Shown here in pieces: positions 16,581 through 25,790 of a stretch of DNA of 64,000 bases (the first letter of the stretch is position 1; every line of letters begins with the position of its first letter). The position numbers and the translations under genes are program-made. Source of the stretch: Candidatus Delongbacteria bacterium (GTDB lineage Bacteria > CAIWAD01); assembly GCA_020634015.1 (NCBI GenBank), contig JACKCN010000004.1:186001-250000 (forward strand), in the 5' to 3' direction. The notes below the pieces were generated by a model. The model was not told where the DNA came from and did no database searches. It saw nothing but the letters and a program-made list of their open reading frames with translations.

Positions 16581-17453
16581 TCACTCGCTCCCGTTCTGGT
16601 TCTGGCGGTGGGTGGCCCCGGGAAGGTCTGTGTCACTGGCCGAATCCACGGGCACCAGCGAGGCCGAATCGGCCGGAACGGGCTGCACGATGTATAGTTC
16701 CTCGAGCCGGGACAGCGAGGCCAGCGCACGCACGCGCACATCGCGGAACAGGCCGCCGGTGACCTCGTTGGACACGACCACCCCGATGGGAATGCCTTCG
16801 GGAAAACGGCTGCTCTTGCCCGAGGTGACCACCAGATCGTCCACCTGGATGTCGCTGCTCAGCGAGATGTCCAGCAGGCGCAGTTCGTTGCTGCCCATGC
16901 CCGCCACGATGCCCTCGTCGCGTGTGCGCTGCACCATGGCCCGGGCCCGGAACTCGCGATGCCCCAGCAGGAATCCCTGTGAGACAGCGCCGGTCGTGGA
17001 GGTGACCGCTCCCGCCAGACCCCAGGCGGTCACCAGGGCGTCGCCGGGCCGGATCCCGTCGGCGCTGCCCCGGTCCAGCACCACGGATTGTGGTCCCAGG
17101 GCACTGCCCCGGGCGATCACCCGGGCGGGAAAGTAGGCATGGTCCTCGCGCGGGCGCACGCCCAGCAGGTGTTCCAGCCGGATGCCCTCGAGGGCCAGCT
17201 CGCGCAGGCGGCTGTTCTCCACGAACAGTTCCACCGCATGGCGGCGCAGGCGCCGGTTCTCGGCCGCCAGATCCAGCTGCTGGGGAAACCAGGAAAAGAG
17301 GCCCAGTGGACCGCGCATCACGACCAGCACGGCATCACGGGCCCGCAGGGCGGGATAGGAACTGCCGGTGAAGATCAGCAGCAGGCTGAACAGGCAAAGG
17401 GCCAGCCAGACAAGCCAGCCAGCGGCGGCCGAGCGGGACGCGTCGAGTTTCAT
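16581..17453 (-). CDS. mreC: Rod shape-determining protein MreC
   Basis: The ATG at 17451-17453 (MKLDASRSAA) gives 290 residues; a TTG 39 bases upstream is in frame but less likely. It has one N-terminal TM segment (~12-30), then a coiled coil ('LAAENRRLRRHAVELFVENS'). Two beta-barrel domains typical of MreC follow ('VIARGSALGPQSVVLDRGSA', 'VVTSGKSSRFPEGIPIGVV'). It links cytoplasmic MreB filaments to periplasmic PBP2. It is the second gene of the operon, 58 bases after mreB. The C-terminal 35 residues are a polar tail of low conservation. Confidence 0.94.
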   Translation of the reverse strand: MKLDASRSAAAGWLVWLALCLFSLLLIFTGSSYPALRARDAVLVVMRGPLGLFSWFPQQLDLAAENRRLRRHAVELFVENSRLRELALEGIRLEHLLGVRPREDHAYFPARVIARGSALGPQSVVLDRGSADGIRPGDALVTAWGLAGAVTSTTGAVSQGFLLGHREFRARAMVQRTRDEGIVAGMGSNELRLLDISLSSDIQVDDLVVTSGKSSRFPEGIPIGVVVSNEVTGGLFRDVRVRALASLSRLEELYIVQPVPADSASLVPVDSASDTDLPGATHRQNQNGSE

Positions 17454-17511
17454 AGGGTTCCGGGGTGACCGATCACGGCGACCCGGCTCCAATCTGCATG
17501 TCAGGGGCTGG

Positions 17512-18546
17512 CTACTTGCGCAGCAGCACCTTGCTGTAGCGGTCCATGTCGTCCAGCACGATGCCGGTGCCGCGTACCACGCAGGTCAGCGGGTCTTCGG
17601 CCAGGTTCACCGGCAGGCTGGTTTCTTCGCGCAGGCGCACGGCCAGGCCCTTGAGCAGGGCGCCGCCGCCGGTGAGGATGATGCCGCGATCGCGAATGTC
17701 GGCCGCCAGCTCGGGCGGTGTCTTCTCAAGGGACAGCTTCACCGCGTCCACGATGGCGCTCACAGTCTCGGCCAGCGCCTCGCGGATTTCCACCGAGGAG
17801 ATCTCGACCGCCTTGGGAATGCCCGCGATCAGGTCGCGTCCCTTGGCCACGATCTTCAGTTCCTCCTTGAGCGGAGTGGCGCTGCCGATGCGGCACTTGA
17901 TTTCTTCGGCCGTGCGCTCGCCGATCAGCAGGTTGTAGTTGCGGCGCATGTACTGGACGATCACCTCGTCCATCTCGTCGCCCCCGGTGCGCACCGAGGT
18001 GTCGGTGACGATGCCCGAGAGACTGATCACGGCGATTTCCGTGGTGCCGCCGCCGATGTCGATGACCATCGAGCCGATCGGCTGATCCACGGGCAGGCCC
18101 ACGCCCAGTGCCGCGGCCATCGGCTCGGCGATGAGATACACTTCGCGAGCCCCCGCGTGCTCGGCGCTGTCGTTGATGATGCGCTTCTCGGCCTTGGTGA
18201 CCCCGCTGGGCACACAGACGATCACCCGCGGACGGGTCAGCCGGTTGCGGCTGACCTTCTTGATGAAGGCGCGGATCATTTCCTCGGCGATGTCGTCATC
18301 GTCAATCACGCCGTCCTTCATCGGGCGGATGGTCTGGATGTCGCTGTGGGTCTTGCCCACCATCTGCCGGGCCTCGTAGCCAATGGCCACCACGCGTCGG
18401 TCGCTCTTGCGCACGGCCACCACCGACGGTTCGCGCACCAGAATGCCCTTGCCCTTGACGTAGACCAGCGTGTTGGCGGTACCCAGATCGATGGCGATGT
18501 CATTGGAGAACAGGCCGCCGAGCAGATTGAAGATGGAAAAGGCCAT
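17512..18546 (-). CDS. mreB: Rod shape-determining protein MreB (bacterial actin)
   Basis: The ATG at 18544-18546 (MAFSIFNLLGGLFSNDIAID) gives 344 residues, the standard MreB length; further upstream in-frame codons are discarded. ATPase motifs are present: phosphate 1 'IDLGTANTLVYVKGKGI', connect 1/phosphate 2 'VIDIGGGTTEIAVISLSGIV', and adenosine 'ILTGGGALLKGL'. The N-terminal amphipathic segment 'SIFNLLGGLF' fits membrane attachment. It is the first gene of the leftward mreB-mreC-mreD-mrdA-queG operon. Confidence 0.98.
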   Translation of the reverse strand: MAFSIFNLLGGLFSNDIAIDLGTANTLVYVKGKGILVREPSVVAVRKSDRRVVAIGYEARQMVGKTHSDIQTIRPMKDGVIDDDDIAEEMIRAFIKKVSRNRLTRPRVIVCVPSGVTKAEKRIINDSAEHAGAREVYLIAEPMAAALGVGLPVDQPIGSMVIDIGGGTTEIAVISLSGIVTDTSVRTGGDEMDEVIVQYMRRNYNLLIGERTAEEIKCRIGSATPLKEELKIVAKGRDLIAGIPKAVEISSVEIREALAETVSAIVDAVKLSLEKTPPELAADIRDRGIILTGGGALLKGLAVRLREETSLPVNLAEDPLTCVVRGTGIVLDDMDRYSKVLLRK

Positions 18547-18648
18547 GGGCTGTGTTCCTGCTGGGGGCCCTTGCCCCGGTCGATGATGAATGGCGTGTGA
18601 TGCAGTCCCCACAGGGGTGGAAACACCGTCAACCAACGGACTCCGGAC

Positions 18649-20214
18649 CTAGTGGCGGAAGTGACGGAACCCCGTGAACAGCATGCCGATTCCGGCCGCG
18701 TCGGCCGCGGCGATCACATCGGCGTCGCGCACGCTGCCGCCGGGCTGGATGATGGCCGTGATGCCCGCGGCGGCGGCTTGCTCGATCGCGTCGGGGAAGG
18801 GAAAGAACGCGTCGGAGGCCAGCACGGCTCCCTGAAGCGAATGCCCTTCGAAGCGGGCCTTGCTCAGCGCCAGCTCGCAGGCGTCCACGCGTGACATCTG
18901 ACCGGCGCCGATGCCGATGGTGCCGTTCTCGCGTGCGATCACGATCGCATTGGATTTGACGTGCCGGCAGACCGACCAGGCAAAAAGCAGACTGATGAAC
19001 TCCTGGCCGAAGGGACGCCGCTTCGTGACGCTGTTGTAATTGCCGGGTGTGTGGTCGCCCCGGTCGTGGCCCTGGACGAGCACACCGCCGAAGAAGCTCT
19101 GCAGCTTGTGATCGTACCAGGGCTGGGCGCCGGGAATGTAGGTCAGCAGACGGCGATCCTTCTTGCGGCGCAGCAGTTCCAGCGCGTCGGGTGTGAATTC
19201 CGGAGCGATGAGAATTTCCATGAAGTGCGGATGCACGGCCCTGGCCGTCTCGATGTCGACCGGACGGTTCCAGATCACGATGCCGCCGAAGGGGCTGCGG
19301 GTGTCACACGCGAAAGCCCCGTTGAAAGCCTCCACGGGCGAATCGCCCATGGCCACCCCGCAGGGATTGGTGTGTTTGAGAATGGCGCAGACCGCCTGCG
19401 GGTCGCCGTGGAAGGACCGCATGATGTCCAGGGCCGCGTCCAGATCGATCAGGTTGTTGTAGGACAGTTCCTTGCCGTGCAGGATGCCCGTGTTGCCCAT
19501 GCTGCCGTAGACGGCGGCCGGCTGGTGGGGATTCTCGCCATAGCGCAGGGACTTCACCCGGGGCAGGGTCAGCGAGAGCACGGCCGGCGTGGCATCCAGA
19601 GTGGCGTTGTCCTTGCCTTCGAAGGCCTCGGCCAGAATGTGTGAGATCAGGCCGTCGTAGGACGCGGTGCGCGAAAAGGCCTTCACCGCCAGTTGGCGGC
19701 GATACTCGAGGGTCGTGCCCCCCTCCTCCAGTGCCTGGGCCAGCGCGCCATAGTCGCCGGTGTCACTCACGACCGCCACGTGACTGTGGTTCTTGGCCGC
19801 GCTGCGCAACATGGAGGGCCCGCCGATGTCCACGTTCTCGACCAGATCTTCCAGGGTCACGCCCGGGCGCTTGCTGACTTCCTCGAAAGGATAGAGCGTC
19901 ACGATAACCAGATCGATCAGACCGATGCCGTGGGTTTCGGCGTCGGCCAGGTCACCGGGCTGATCGCGCCGGGCCAGCAGGCCTCCGTGGACGGCGGGGT
20001 GCAGGGTCTTGACCCGCCCACCGAAGAGCTCGGGATACTGGGTCAGATCGCTCACGTCACGCACGGCCAGACCTTCGCTGCGCAGCAGGGCGGCGGTGCC
20101 CCCGGTGCTCAGCAGCTCACAGCCCGACTGGACCAGAGTGCGGGCCAGGTCCACGATGCCGCTCTTGTCGTACACGGAGAGCAGTGCCCGCCTGGGCATC
20201 AGACGTTCAGCCAT
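18649..20214 (-). CDS. purH: Bifunctional AICAR formyltransferase / IMP cyclohydrolase PurH
   Basis: This 521-residue enzyme carries out the last two steps of IMP synthesis. The N-terminal MGS-like cyclohydrolase domain (~1-150) shows 'ALLSVYDKSGIVDLAR', 'LLSTGGTAALLRSEG' and 'GRVKTLHPAVHGGLLARRD'. The C-terminal transformylase has 'LRYGENPHQPAAVYGSM', 'ILKHTNPCGVA' and 'FIPFPDAI'-like 'FFPFPDAIEQAAAAG'. Its start overlaps the purN 3' end by 8 bases, with a Shine-Dalgarno AAGGAAA inside purN, so the two are coupled. Confidence 0.98.
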   Translation of the reverse strand: MAERLMPRRALLSVYDKSGIVDLARTLVQSGCELLSTGGTAALLRSEGLAVRDVSDLTQYPELFGGRVKTLHPAVHGGLLARRDQPGDLADAETHGIGLIDLVIVTLYPFEEVSKRPGVTLEDLVENVDIGGPSMLRSAAKNHSHVAVVSDTGDYGALAQALEEGGTTLEYRRQLAVKAFSRTASYDGLISHILAEAFEGKDNATLDATPAVLSLTLPRVKSLRYGENPHQPAAVYGSMGNTGILHGKELSYNNLIDLDAALDIMRSFHGDPQAVCAILKHTNPCGVAMGDSPVEAFNGAFACDTRSPFGGIVIWNRPVDIETARAVHPHFMEILIAPEFTPDALELLRRKKDRRLLTYIPGAQPWYDHKLQSFFGGVLVQGHDRGDHTPGNYNSVTKRRPFGQEFISLLFAWSVCRHVKSNAIVIARENGTIGIGAGQMSRVDACELALSKARFEGHSLQGAVLASDAFFPFPDAIEQAAAAGITAIIQPGGSVRDADVIAAADAAGIGMLFTGFRHFRH

Positions 20215-20836
20215 GGAGTGGGCTTTCCTTTCTCACTGTGAGTGTGCCCCGGTGCAGGCGCTCCAGGGTGTCGGCAAACAGCCGGTGTTCCACGGCCAGC
20301 ACGCGTGCGGCCACCTCGTCGGGGCCGCTGGCGCCTTCCAGATCGGTGCTGGCCTGGGCCAGAATCGTGCCGTGGTCGTAGATGCCATCCACCAGATGCA
20401 CCGTGGCCCCGCTGACGCGGCAGCCGGCGTTCCAGACCGCACGGTGCACGTGGCTGCCGTACATGCCCGGCCCGCCGAAGGACGGCAGCAGTGCCGGGTG
20501 GATGTTGTAGATCGCCCCGGGCCAGGCTTCCAGCAGGACCGCCGGGACCTTGCGCAGGAATCCGGCCAGCACAAGACTGTCGACCGCTTGCCCGCGCAAC
20601 CAGTCCAGGACGTCATCGGCACGCGGGGCATGGTCTCCCCAGCATGCCCGGCCAAAAACCGCCGTTTCCAGACCCGCAGCCTGGGCCAGCTCGAGGGCCG
20701 GGGCCTTTGCCCGGTCGGAGAGCAGGCAGACCGCCCGGCACCCCAAGCGCTTCTCGCGGATGGCGGTCAGGATCGCCCGCACGTTGCTGCCGGTTCCGGA
20801 AGCAAGAAATGCCAATCGCTCGGGGCGGTGCAGCAT
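20207..20836 (-). CDS. purN: Phosphoribosylglycinamide formyltransferase PurN
   Basis: The ATG at 20834-20836 (MLHRPERLAFLASGTGSNV) gives 209 residues, close to the usual length; an upstream in-frame start is less likely. PurN transfers formyl from 10-formyl-THF to GAR in purine synthesis. The nucleotide-binding start 'LAFLASGTGSNVRAIL' is present. Catalytic motifs are 'NIHPALLPSFGG' (Asn-x-His) and 'VSGATVHLVDGIYDHGTIL' with the catalytic Asp. It is the first gene of the purN-purH pair, with a sigma-70-like promoter about 165 bases upstream. Confidence 0.95.
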   Translation of the reverse strand: MLHRPERLAFLASGTGSNVRAILTAIREKRLGCRAVCLLSDRAKAPALELAQAAGLETAVFGRACWGDHAPRADDVLDWLRGQAVDSLVLAGFLRKVPAVLLEAWPGAIYNIHPALLPSFGGPGMYGSHVHRAVWNAGCRVSGATVHLVDGIYDHGTILAQASTDLEGASGPDEVAARVLAVEHRLFADTLERLHRGTLTVRKESPLHG

Positions 20837-21302
20837 CGGGATCCAGAATTGGGGGACGGTTCGAATGGTCGGGATCAGCCCTTGGCCTCCCATCCGGCAT
20901 TGCCGGGGCAGGGCCGACTCGTCGACTTTCCGGAGCGACCGGAACCTGGTTGATGGTCGGGTCGTGTCCGGTGGCCGAATCGGCTTCCAAAGGCCTGCAA
21001 AATATAGGACAAGGCACGGGACCCTGCCAATCGTGGGCGGGCTGCCGACAGCGGAAGTTGGCGGCGAATCGCTGCAGGAATGGGTATGCCCACTCAGCCG
21101 GCCCAGGGCTTCCGGGCGAACCCTGATTCGTGGGAGACAGGCGGTCCGGCGTGTCCATTTCCGGTGATAGAGCTACTTTTGCGCCTTCCCGGACCCGTCA
21201 GCCGGGCGGCCGGCTCCCGTTTTCCGGCCCCGACGCCTGTCATCTGCGCGATCCCAGCGAAACACCTGCGACTGCCGCTCCCGCGTGCAGAAAGGAGTCC
21301 CG
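20837..21302. other. Divergent intergenic region purN / OPT transporter
   Basis: 466 bases without a supportable gene. It contains the minus-strand promoter at 21001-21030 and, at its right end, the AAAGGAG Shine-Dalgarno of the OPT gene. I see no riboswitch-like architecture or repeat in it. Confidence 0.6.
21001..21030 (-). promoter_or_regulatory. Sigma-70-type promoter for purN-purH
   Basis: On the minus strand TTGGCA (21025-21030) and TATATT (21001-21006) are separated by 18 bases. This is a rare AT-rich spot in a GC-rich intergenic region and is oriented towards purN, giving a leader of about 155 bases. Confidence 0.6.
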
Positions 21303-23294
21303 ATGCCTGCACCGGAACAGCCCACCTCCAGCGCCCGCCAGAGCCGTGGCCTGTCGGCCGAAGCCTATCGGCCGCTTGATGGCAGGGAGTACCAGCCCTA
21401 CGTGCCCGCCGCAGAGCAGTCGATGGCGGAATTCACTCTGCGGGCCGTGGTGCTGGGAGCGATCCTGGGCGTGGTCTTCGGTGCCGCCAACGCCTATCTG
21501 GGCCTGAAGGTGGGCATGACCGTGACCGCCTCGATCCCGGTGAGCGTGATTTCCATGGCCATCCTGCGCGGCCTGTTGAAGAACGGCACGATCCTCGAGA
21601 ACAACATCGTGCAGACCATCGGCTCCTCCGGCGAAAGCCTGGCCGCGGGCATCATCTTCACCGTGCCGGCCCTGATCATGATGGGCATGGCCCCCGGGCT
21701 GGGCACGATGTTCCTGATCGCCAGTCTGGGTGGTCTGCTGGGTGTGCTGTTCATGATTCCGCTGCGCCGCTGGCTGATCGTCAAGGAACACGGACATCTG
21801 CCCTACCCCGAAGGCACCGGCTGTGCCGAGGTGCTGGTGGCCGGAGAGGAAGGCGGCAGCAAGGCGCGCAACGTGTTCGCGGGCCTGGTGGTGGGCTTCC
21901 TCTACAAGCTGGGCATGGACCGCAACGCCTTCGCCCTCTGGAGCGACGCACCCGAACTGGGCCTGCACAAGCTGCGCACGGCCATCGGCATGGATGCCCT
22001 GCCCAGCCTGGTGGGCGTGGGTTTCATCATCGGCCCCCGGATCGCCGCCACCATGCTGGCCGGCGGCATGCTGGCCTGGCTGGTGCTGATACCACTGATC
22101 GCCGTGTTCGGTGATGGGCTGGCGCACCCGATCTACCCCGCGGTGGACACACTGATCTCGGCGATGGAGCCCGGCGACATCTGGTCGAAATACATCCGCT
22201 ACGTGGGTGCCGGAGCCGTGACCTTCTGCGGCCTGGTCAGCCTGGCCCGCAACATGCCGGCCATGCTGGGCGGACTCAAGGGGCTGGGCAAGGCCGTGTC
22301 CAGCGGTGCCGAAGGAGTCGCGGGCAAGCGCCCGCGCACGGACGTGGACCTCTCGCTGCGCACCGTGATTCTGGGTGCCATCGGGGTGGCACTGGCGCTT
22401 TGGCTGGTACCAAGCATGCACCTGGGTCTCGTGGGTGCCGTGCTGGTGGTTGTGTTCACCTTCTTCTTCACCGTGGTCTCCTCCCGCGTGGTGGGTCTGG
22501 TGGGCGGCAGCAGCCTGCCGGTGTCGGGCATGACGATCAGTGCCCTGCTGGGCACCAGTCTGGTCTTCGTGGCCATGGGATTCGAGGGTGAGCTGGCCAA
22601 GATGGCCGCGCTCACCGTGGGCGCCGTGGTCTGCGTGGGCATCTCCACGGCGGGCGACATCAGTCAGGACCTCAAGACCGGCTTTCTGGTGGGCGCGACC
22701 CCGCGTCGCCAGCAGCAGGGCGAGATCATTGGTGTGCTCACGGCGGCGGTCTTCATCGGGCTGATTCTCAATGTGCTGCATGCCGCCTTCGGCATCGGCA
22801 GTGCCGAACTGCCCGCCCCCCAGGCCACCCTGATGCGTCTGGTGGTGGAAGGCGTGCTCGACGGCAACCTGCCCTGGACGCTGGTCTTCACGGGTGCCGC
22901 CATCGGACTGATGGTGGAAATGCTGGGCGTGTCCGGCCTGCCCTTCGCGGTGGGCCTGTACCTGCCCATGAGCCTGTCGGTGCCCGTGATGCTGGGCGGT
23001 CTGATTCGCGGGGCACTGGAACAGCGCAAGTCCCTGAGCGAGGATCAGCGCAAGGAAGGCCGTGAGAACGGCGTGCTGCTGGCCAGCGGACTGATTGCGG
23101 GCGAGGCGGTGCTGGGCATCGTGATCGCCGTGTTCATCGTGACCCGCGAACGCCTGGGCCTGAGCTGGAGTCCCGCGATTCCGCATCCCTGGGGAGCGGG
23201 CATGGAAGGCCTGCTGGGCTTTCTGTTGCTGATGGGCCTGGCGGCCTGGTTCACCGGGCGCGTGCTCAGTGCGGGCAAAGGAGAGAAACCATGA
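21303..23294 (+). CDS. OPT-family oligopeptide transporter
   Basis: This is a 663-residue polytopic membrane protein with about 15 hydrophobic segments. The ATG at 21303 follows AAAGGAG at a good spacing; a GTG 18 bases upstream is in frame but lacks a site. OPT family features are the early 'TLRAVVLGAILGVVFGAANA' followed by 'YLGLKVGMTVTASIPVSVIS', and the 'NNIVQTIGSSGESLAAGIIF' block. Members import oligopeptides or metal-chelator complexes using the proton gradient; the substrate here is unknown. It overlaps the VOC gene by 4 bases (ATGA), so the two are probably co-translated. Confidence 0.93.
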   Translation: MPAPEQPTSSARQSRGLSAEAYRPLDGREYQPYVPAAEQSMAEFTLRAVVLGAILGVVFGAANAYLGLKVGMTVTASIPVSVISMAILRGLLKNGTILENNIVQTIGSSGESLAAGIIFTVPALIMMGMAPGLGTMFLIASLGGLLGVLFMIPLRRWLIVKEHGHLPYPEGTGCAEVLVAGEEGGSKARNVFAGLVVGFLYKLGMDRNAFALWSDAPELGLHKLRTAIGMDALPSLVGVGFIIGPRIAATMLAGGMLAWLVLIPLIAVFGDGLAHPIYPAVDTLISAMEPGDIWSKYIRYVGAGAVTFCGLVSLARNMPAMLGGLKGLGKAVSSGAEGVAGKRPRTDVDLSLRTVILGAIGVALALWLVPSMHLGLVGAVLVVVFTFFFTVVSSRVVGLVGGSSLPVSGMTISALLGTSLVFVAMGFEGELAKMAALTVGAVVCVGISTAGDISQDLKTGFLVGATPRRQQQGEIIGVLTAAVFIGLILNVLHAAFGIGSAELPAPQATLMRLVVEGVLDGNLPWTLVFTGAAIGLMVEMLGVSGLPFAVGLYLPMSLSVPVMLGGLIRGALEQRKSLSEDQRKEGRENGVLLASGLIAGEAVLGIVIAVFIVTRERLGLSWSPAIPHPWGAGMEGLLGFLLLMGLAAWFTGRVLSAGKGEKP

Positions 23295-23674
23295 GCGACT
23301 CCAGGGGCGGAGCGATCGTCTGGCAGGACCTGACCGTGGCCGAGGCCGGCGCGATCAAGGACTTCTACAGCAAGGTCACGGGCTGGGGAGTCAACGAGGA
23401 GCCCATGGGCGACTATGTGGACTATTCCATGAGCGACCAGGACGGCAATGTGGTGGCGGGCATCTGCCATGCCCGGGGCAGCAATGCCGGGCTGCCACCC
23501 CAGTGGCTGGTCTACATCCAGGTGGCCAGCGTGGCGGCCAGCGCGAGAATGTGCCAGGACCTGGGCGGCAAGGTACTGGACGGACCACGCCGGATGGGGG
23601 CCCAGGACTTCTGCGTGATCCAGGACCCCGCCGGCGCCGTGGCGGCCCTGATGGGCCCTTCCAGCGAGGACTGA
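23291..23674 (+). CDS. VOC-superfamily (glyoxalase-like) protein
   Basis: This 127-residue protein has the vicinal-oxygen-chelate fold pattern: 'WQDLTVAEAGAIKDFYSKVT' then 'DGNVVAGICHARG' in the first half, and 'QVASVAASARMCQDLGGKVL' with 'FCVIQDPAGAVAALM' in the second. The domain closely resembles uncharacterised VOC proteins of the '27 kDa antigen Cfp30B' type, which are binding proteins or enzymes of unknown substrate. Coupled to the OPT transporter by a 4-base overlap; no function follows from that alone. Confidence 0.85.
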   Translation: MSDSRGGAIVWQDLTVAEAGAIKDFYSKVTGWGVNEEPMGDYVDYSMSDQDGNVVAGICHARGSNAGLPPQWLVYIQVASVAASARMCQDLGGKVLDGPRRMGAQDFCVIQDPAGAVAALMGPSSED

Positions 23675-23803
23675 ACCCGGTCCGCCTCCGGACTCCGCCA
23701 AGGCTGGATTCCGTTGGCCGCGCGTACTATACTTCGCGGCTTCGCGGCTTGTCCGCCATGCCATCGAGTCGTCCATACCTGTTCGAGAAAGGGACACGCA
23801 CCC

Positions 23804-24883
23804 GTGCTGCAGATCCAGGAGGTGAGCAGGCGATTCGACGATCTGGTCGCCGTGGACCGGGTCAGCCTGACCATCGAGAGCGGCGAGTTCTTCACCCTGC
23901 TGGGCCCCTCGGGCTGCGGCAAAACCACCCTCTTGCGCCTGCTGGCGGGTTTCGACCGACCTGACGGAGGCGACATCCTGCTGGATGGCAAGAGCCTGGC
24001 CCAGGTCCCCCCAGAAAAGCGCCCCGTGCATACCGTGTTCCAGAACTACGCCCTCTTCCCGCACATGACCGTGGCCCAGAACATCGCCTTTCCTCTGCGC
24101 ATGGCCGGGCTGCCCAAGGCGGATGTGGAGCGGCGCGTGCAGAAGGCCCTCGAGGATGTGCGTCTGCCCGACAAGGCCCGACGCTTTCCCTCGGAATGCT
24201 CGGGTGGCCAGCGCCAGCGCATCGCCATCGCCCGGGCGCTGGTCAACCGTCCGCGCATGCTGTTGCTGGACGAACCACTGTCCGCGCTGGACGCCAAGCT
24301 CAAGGAGCAGCTCCAGCTGGAACTGATCAACCTGCAGAAGGAAGTGGGCATCACCTTCGTGTATGTGACTCACGATCAGGGCGAGGCCCTGGCGCTCAGC
24401 CACCGCATCGCCGTGATGAACGAGGGCCGCATCGTGCAGCTGGACGAGCCCAGCCGTCTCTACGGCACCCCCAACAGCCGCTTCGTGGCCGACTTCATCG
24501 GGCAATGCAACCTGCTGGACGGACGGATCACGGCCCTGGAGGGTGAGCGCTGCCGGGTGAATCTGGACGGTCTGGGCGAGGTACTGACACCCCGTTCCTT
24601 TGCGGGCGAGCCCGGCCAGGCATGCGTGCTGACCCTGCGCCCCGAGAAGATCCGCATCGCCAGCGGGCTGGATGCCGATCCCGAGGAAGTGCATTTCCGG
24701 GGCACCGTGCACGACCTGCTCTACCTGGGCGACGTGACCGTGTACATCGTGGAACTGACCAATGGGCACCGCCTGGAAGCGCTGCTGGCCAATTCGCAGG
24801 CCGGACGTCCGCGTTTCTTCGAGGTGGGCGATCCGGTGGAAGTGGCCTGGCACTGGAAGGCCGGCCACCTGGTGCAGGACTGA
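23804..24883 (+). CDS. potA: Spermidine/putrescine-type ABC transporter ATP-binding protein PotA
   Basis: The start is taken as GTG 23804 (VLQIQEVSRRF), 9 bases after AAAGGGA; this gives 359 residues, normal for PotA, and removes a 30-residue unconserved extension. It has Walker A 'GPSGCGKTT', the ABC signature 'CSGGQRQRIAIA', Walker B 'LLLDEPLSALD', the H-loop 'VYVTHDQGEA' and a C-terminal TOBE domain (~275-355). It energises uptake through PotB and PotC. A TATACT hexamer at 23728-23733 may be its -10 box, but no good -35 is seen. It is followed by potB after 4 bases. Confidence 0.94.
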   Translation: MLQIQEVSRRFDDLVAVDRVSLTIESGEFFTLLGPSGCGKTTLLRLLAGFDRPDGGDILLDGKSLAQVPPEKRPVHTVFQNYALFPHMTVAQNIAFPLRMAGLPKADVERRVQKALEDVRLPDKARRFPSECSGGQRQRIAIARALVNRPRMLLLDEPLSALDAKLKEQLQLELINLQKEVGITFVYVTHDQGEALALSHRIAVMNEGRIVQLDEPSRLYGTPNSRFVADFIGQCNLLDGRITALEGERCRVNLDGLGEVLTPRSFAGEPGQACVLTLRPEKIRIASGLDADPEEVHFRGTVHDLLYLGDVTVYIVELTNGHRLEALLANSQAGRPRFFEVGDPVEVAWHWKAGHLVQD

Positions 24884-24887
24884 AGGC

Positions 24888-25790
24888 GTGACCCGCGACT
24901 CACGCCTGGGCCGCTGGATCACCAGCCTGCCCCCGCTGGTCTACCTGCTGGTGTTCTTCGCGGCGCCGGCGGCGATCATGCTCTTCGCCTCCTTCCGTCA
25001 TCCGGGTGACTACGGCGGCCTGGCCCCCTGGTTCAGCCGTGGTCCTGAAGGCCTGCAGCTGGACCTGACCCTGGACAATTATCGCCGTCTGGTTGAAAGC
25101 CCGGTCTACCTGCGCCTCTTCGCCAAGTCCCTGGGTTACGCCGTGCTCTCCACGGGGATCTGCCTGCTGCTGGCCTACCCGCTGGCGCTGGTGATCGCGC
25201 GCTCGGCGAAGAAGTGGCGCGACCTGCTGGTGCTGCTGGTGATCCTGCCCTTCTGGAGCAATTTCCTGGTACGCATCTACGCCTGGATGATCCTGCTCAG
25301 CCCGGGCGGAGCGCTCACCGCGGCGCTCAACTGGCTGCGCGCCCTCGTGGGACTTGAACCGACCAGCCTGCTCTTCACGCCCACCGCGGTGGTGATCTGT
25401 CTGGTGTACGTGCATCTGCCCTTCATGGTGTTGCCGCTGTACGCCAATCTCGAGAAACACGATCTGGCGCTGCTGGACGCCGCCCAGGATCTGGGCGCCA
25501 GCCGCTGGCAGCGTTTCCTCAAGGTGACCCTGCCGCTCTCGATGCCCGGGATCTATGCCGGCAGCACCCTGGTCTTCATTCCCGTGCTGGGCATGTTCGC
25601 GGTACCCGACCTGATTGGCGGCACCCGCGGGATCATGATCGGCAATCTGATCAAGCAGCAGTTCCTTGAATCACGCGACTGGCCCTTCGGCAGTGTGCTC
25701 TCGATGGTGCTGACGGTGGGCGCGATCCTGCTGGCGCTGGGCGCGGCCCTGCTGGCCCGCCGGGGAGGAGGTGCCCGTGCCCAGAGCTGA
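24888..25790 (+). CDS. potB: Polyamine-type ABC transporter permease PotB
   Basis: The GTG at 24888 (VTRDSRLGRWITSL) with AAGG just upstream gives 300 residues; the longer frame would overlap potA by more than 100 bases. It has six TM segments, starting with 'LPPLVYLLVFFAAPAAIMLF', and the permease EAA-loop 'LDAAQDLGASRWQRFLKVTL'. Together with PotC it forms the membrane channel. It overlaps potC by 14 bases. Confidence 0.94.
   Translation: MTRDSRLGRWITSLPPLVYLLVFFAAPAAIMLFASFRHPGDYGGLAPWFSRGPEGLQLDLTLDNYRRLVESPVYLRLFAKSLGYAVLSTGICLLLAYPLALVIARSAKKWRDLLVLLVILPFWSNFLVRIYAWMILLSPGGALTAALNWLRALVGLEPTSLLFTPTAVVICLVYVHLPFMVLPLYANLEKHDLALLDAAQDLGASRWQRFLKVTLPLSMPGIYAGSTLVFIPVLGMFAVPDLIGGTRGIMIGNLIKQQFLESRDWPFGSVLSMVLTVGAILLALGAALLARRGGGARAQS

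Noticed and set aside
20837..21030. Riboswitch in the purN leader
   Set aside because: The leader is about 155 bases but I could not find a purine, THF or other known aptamer core by eye.
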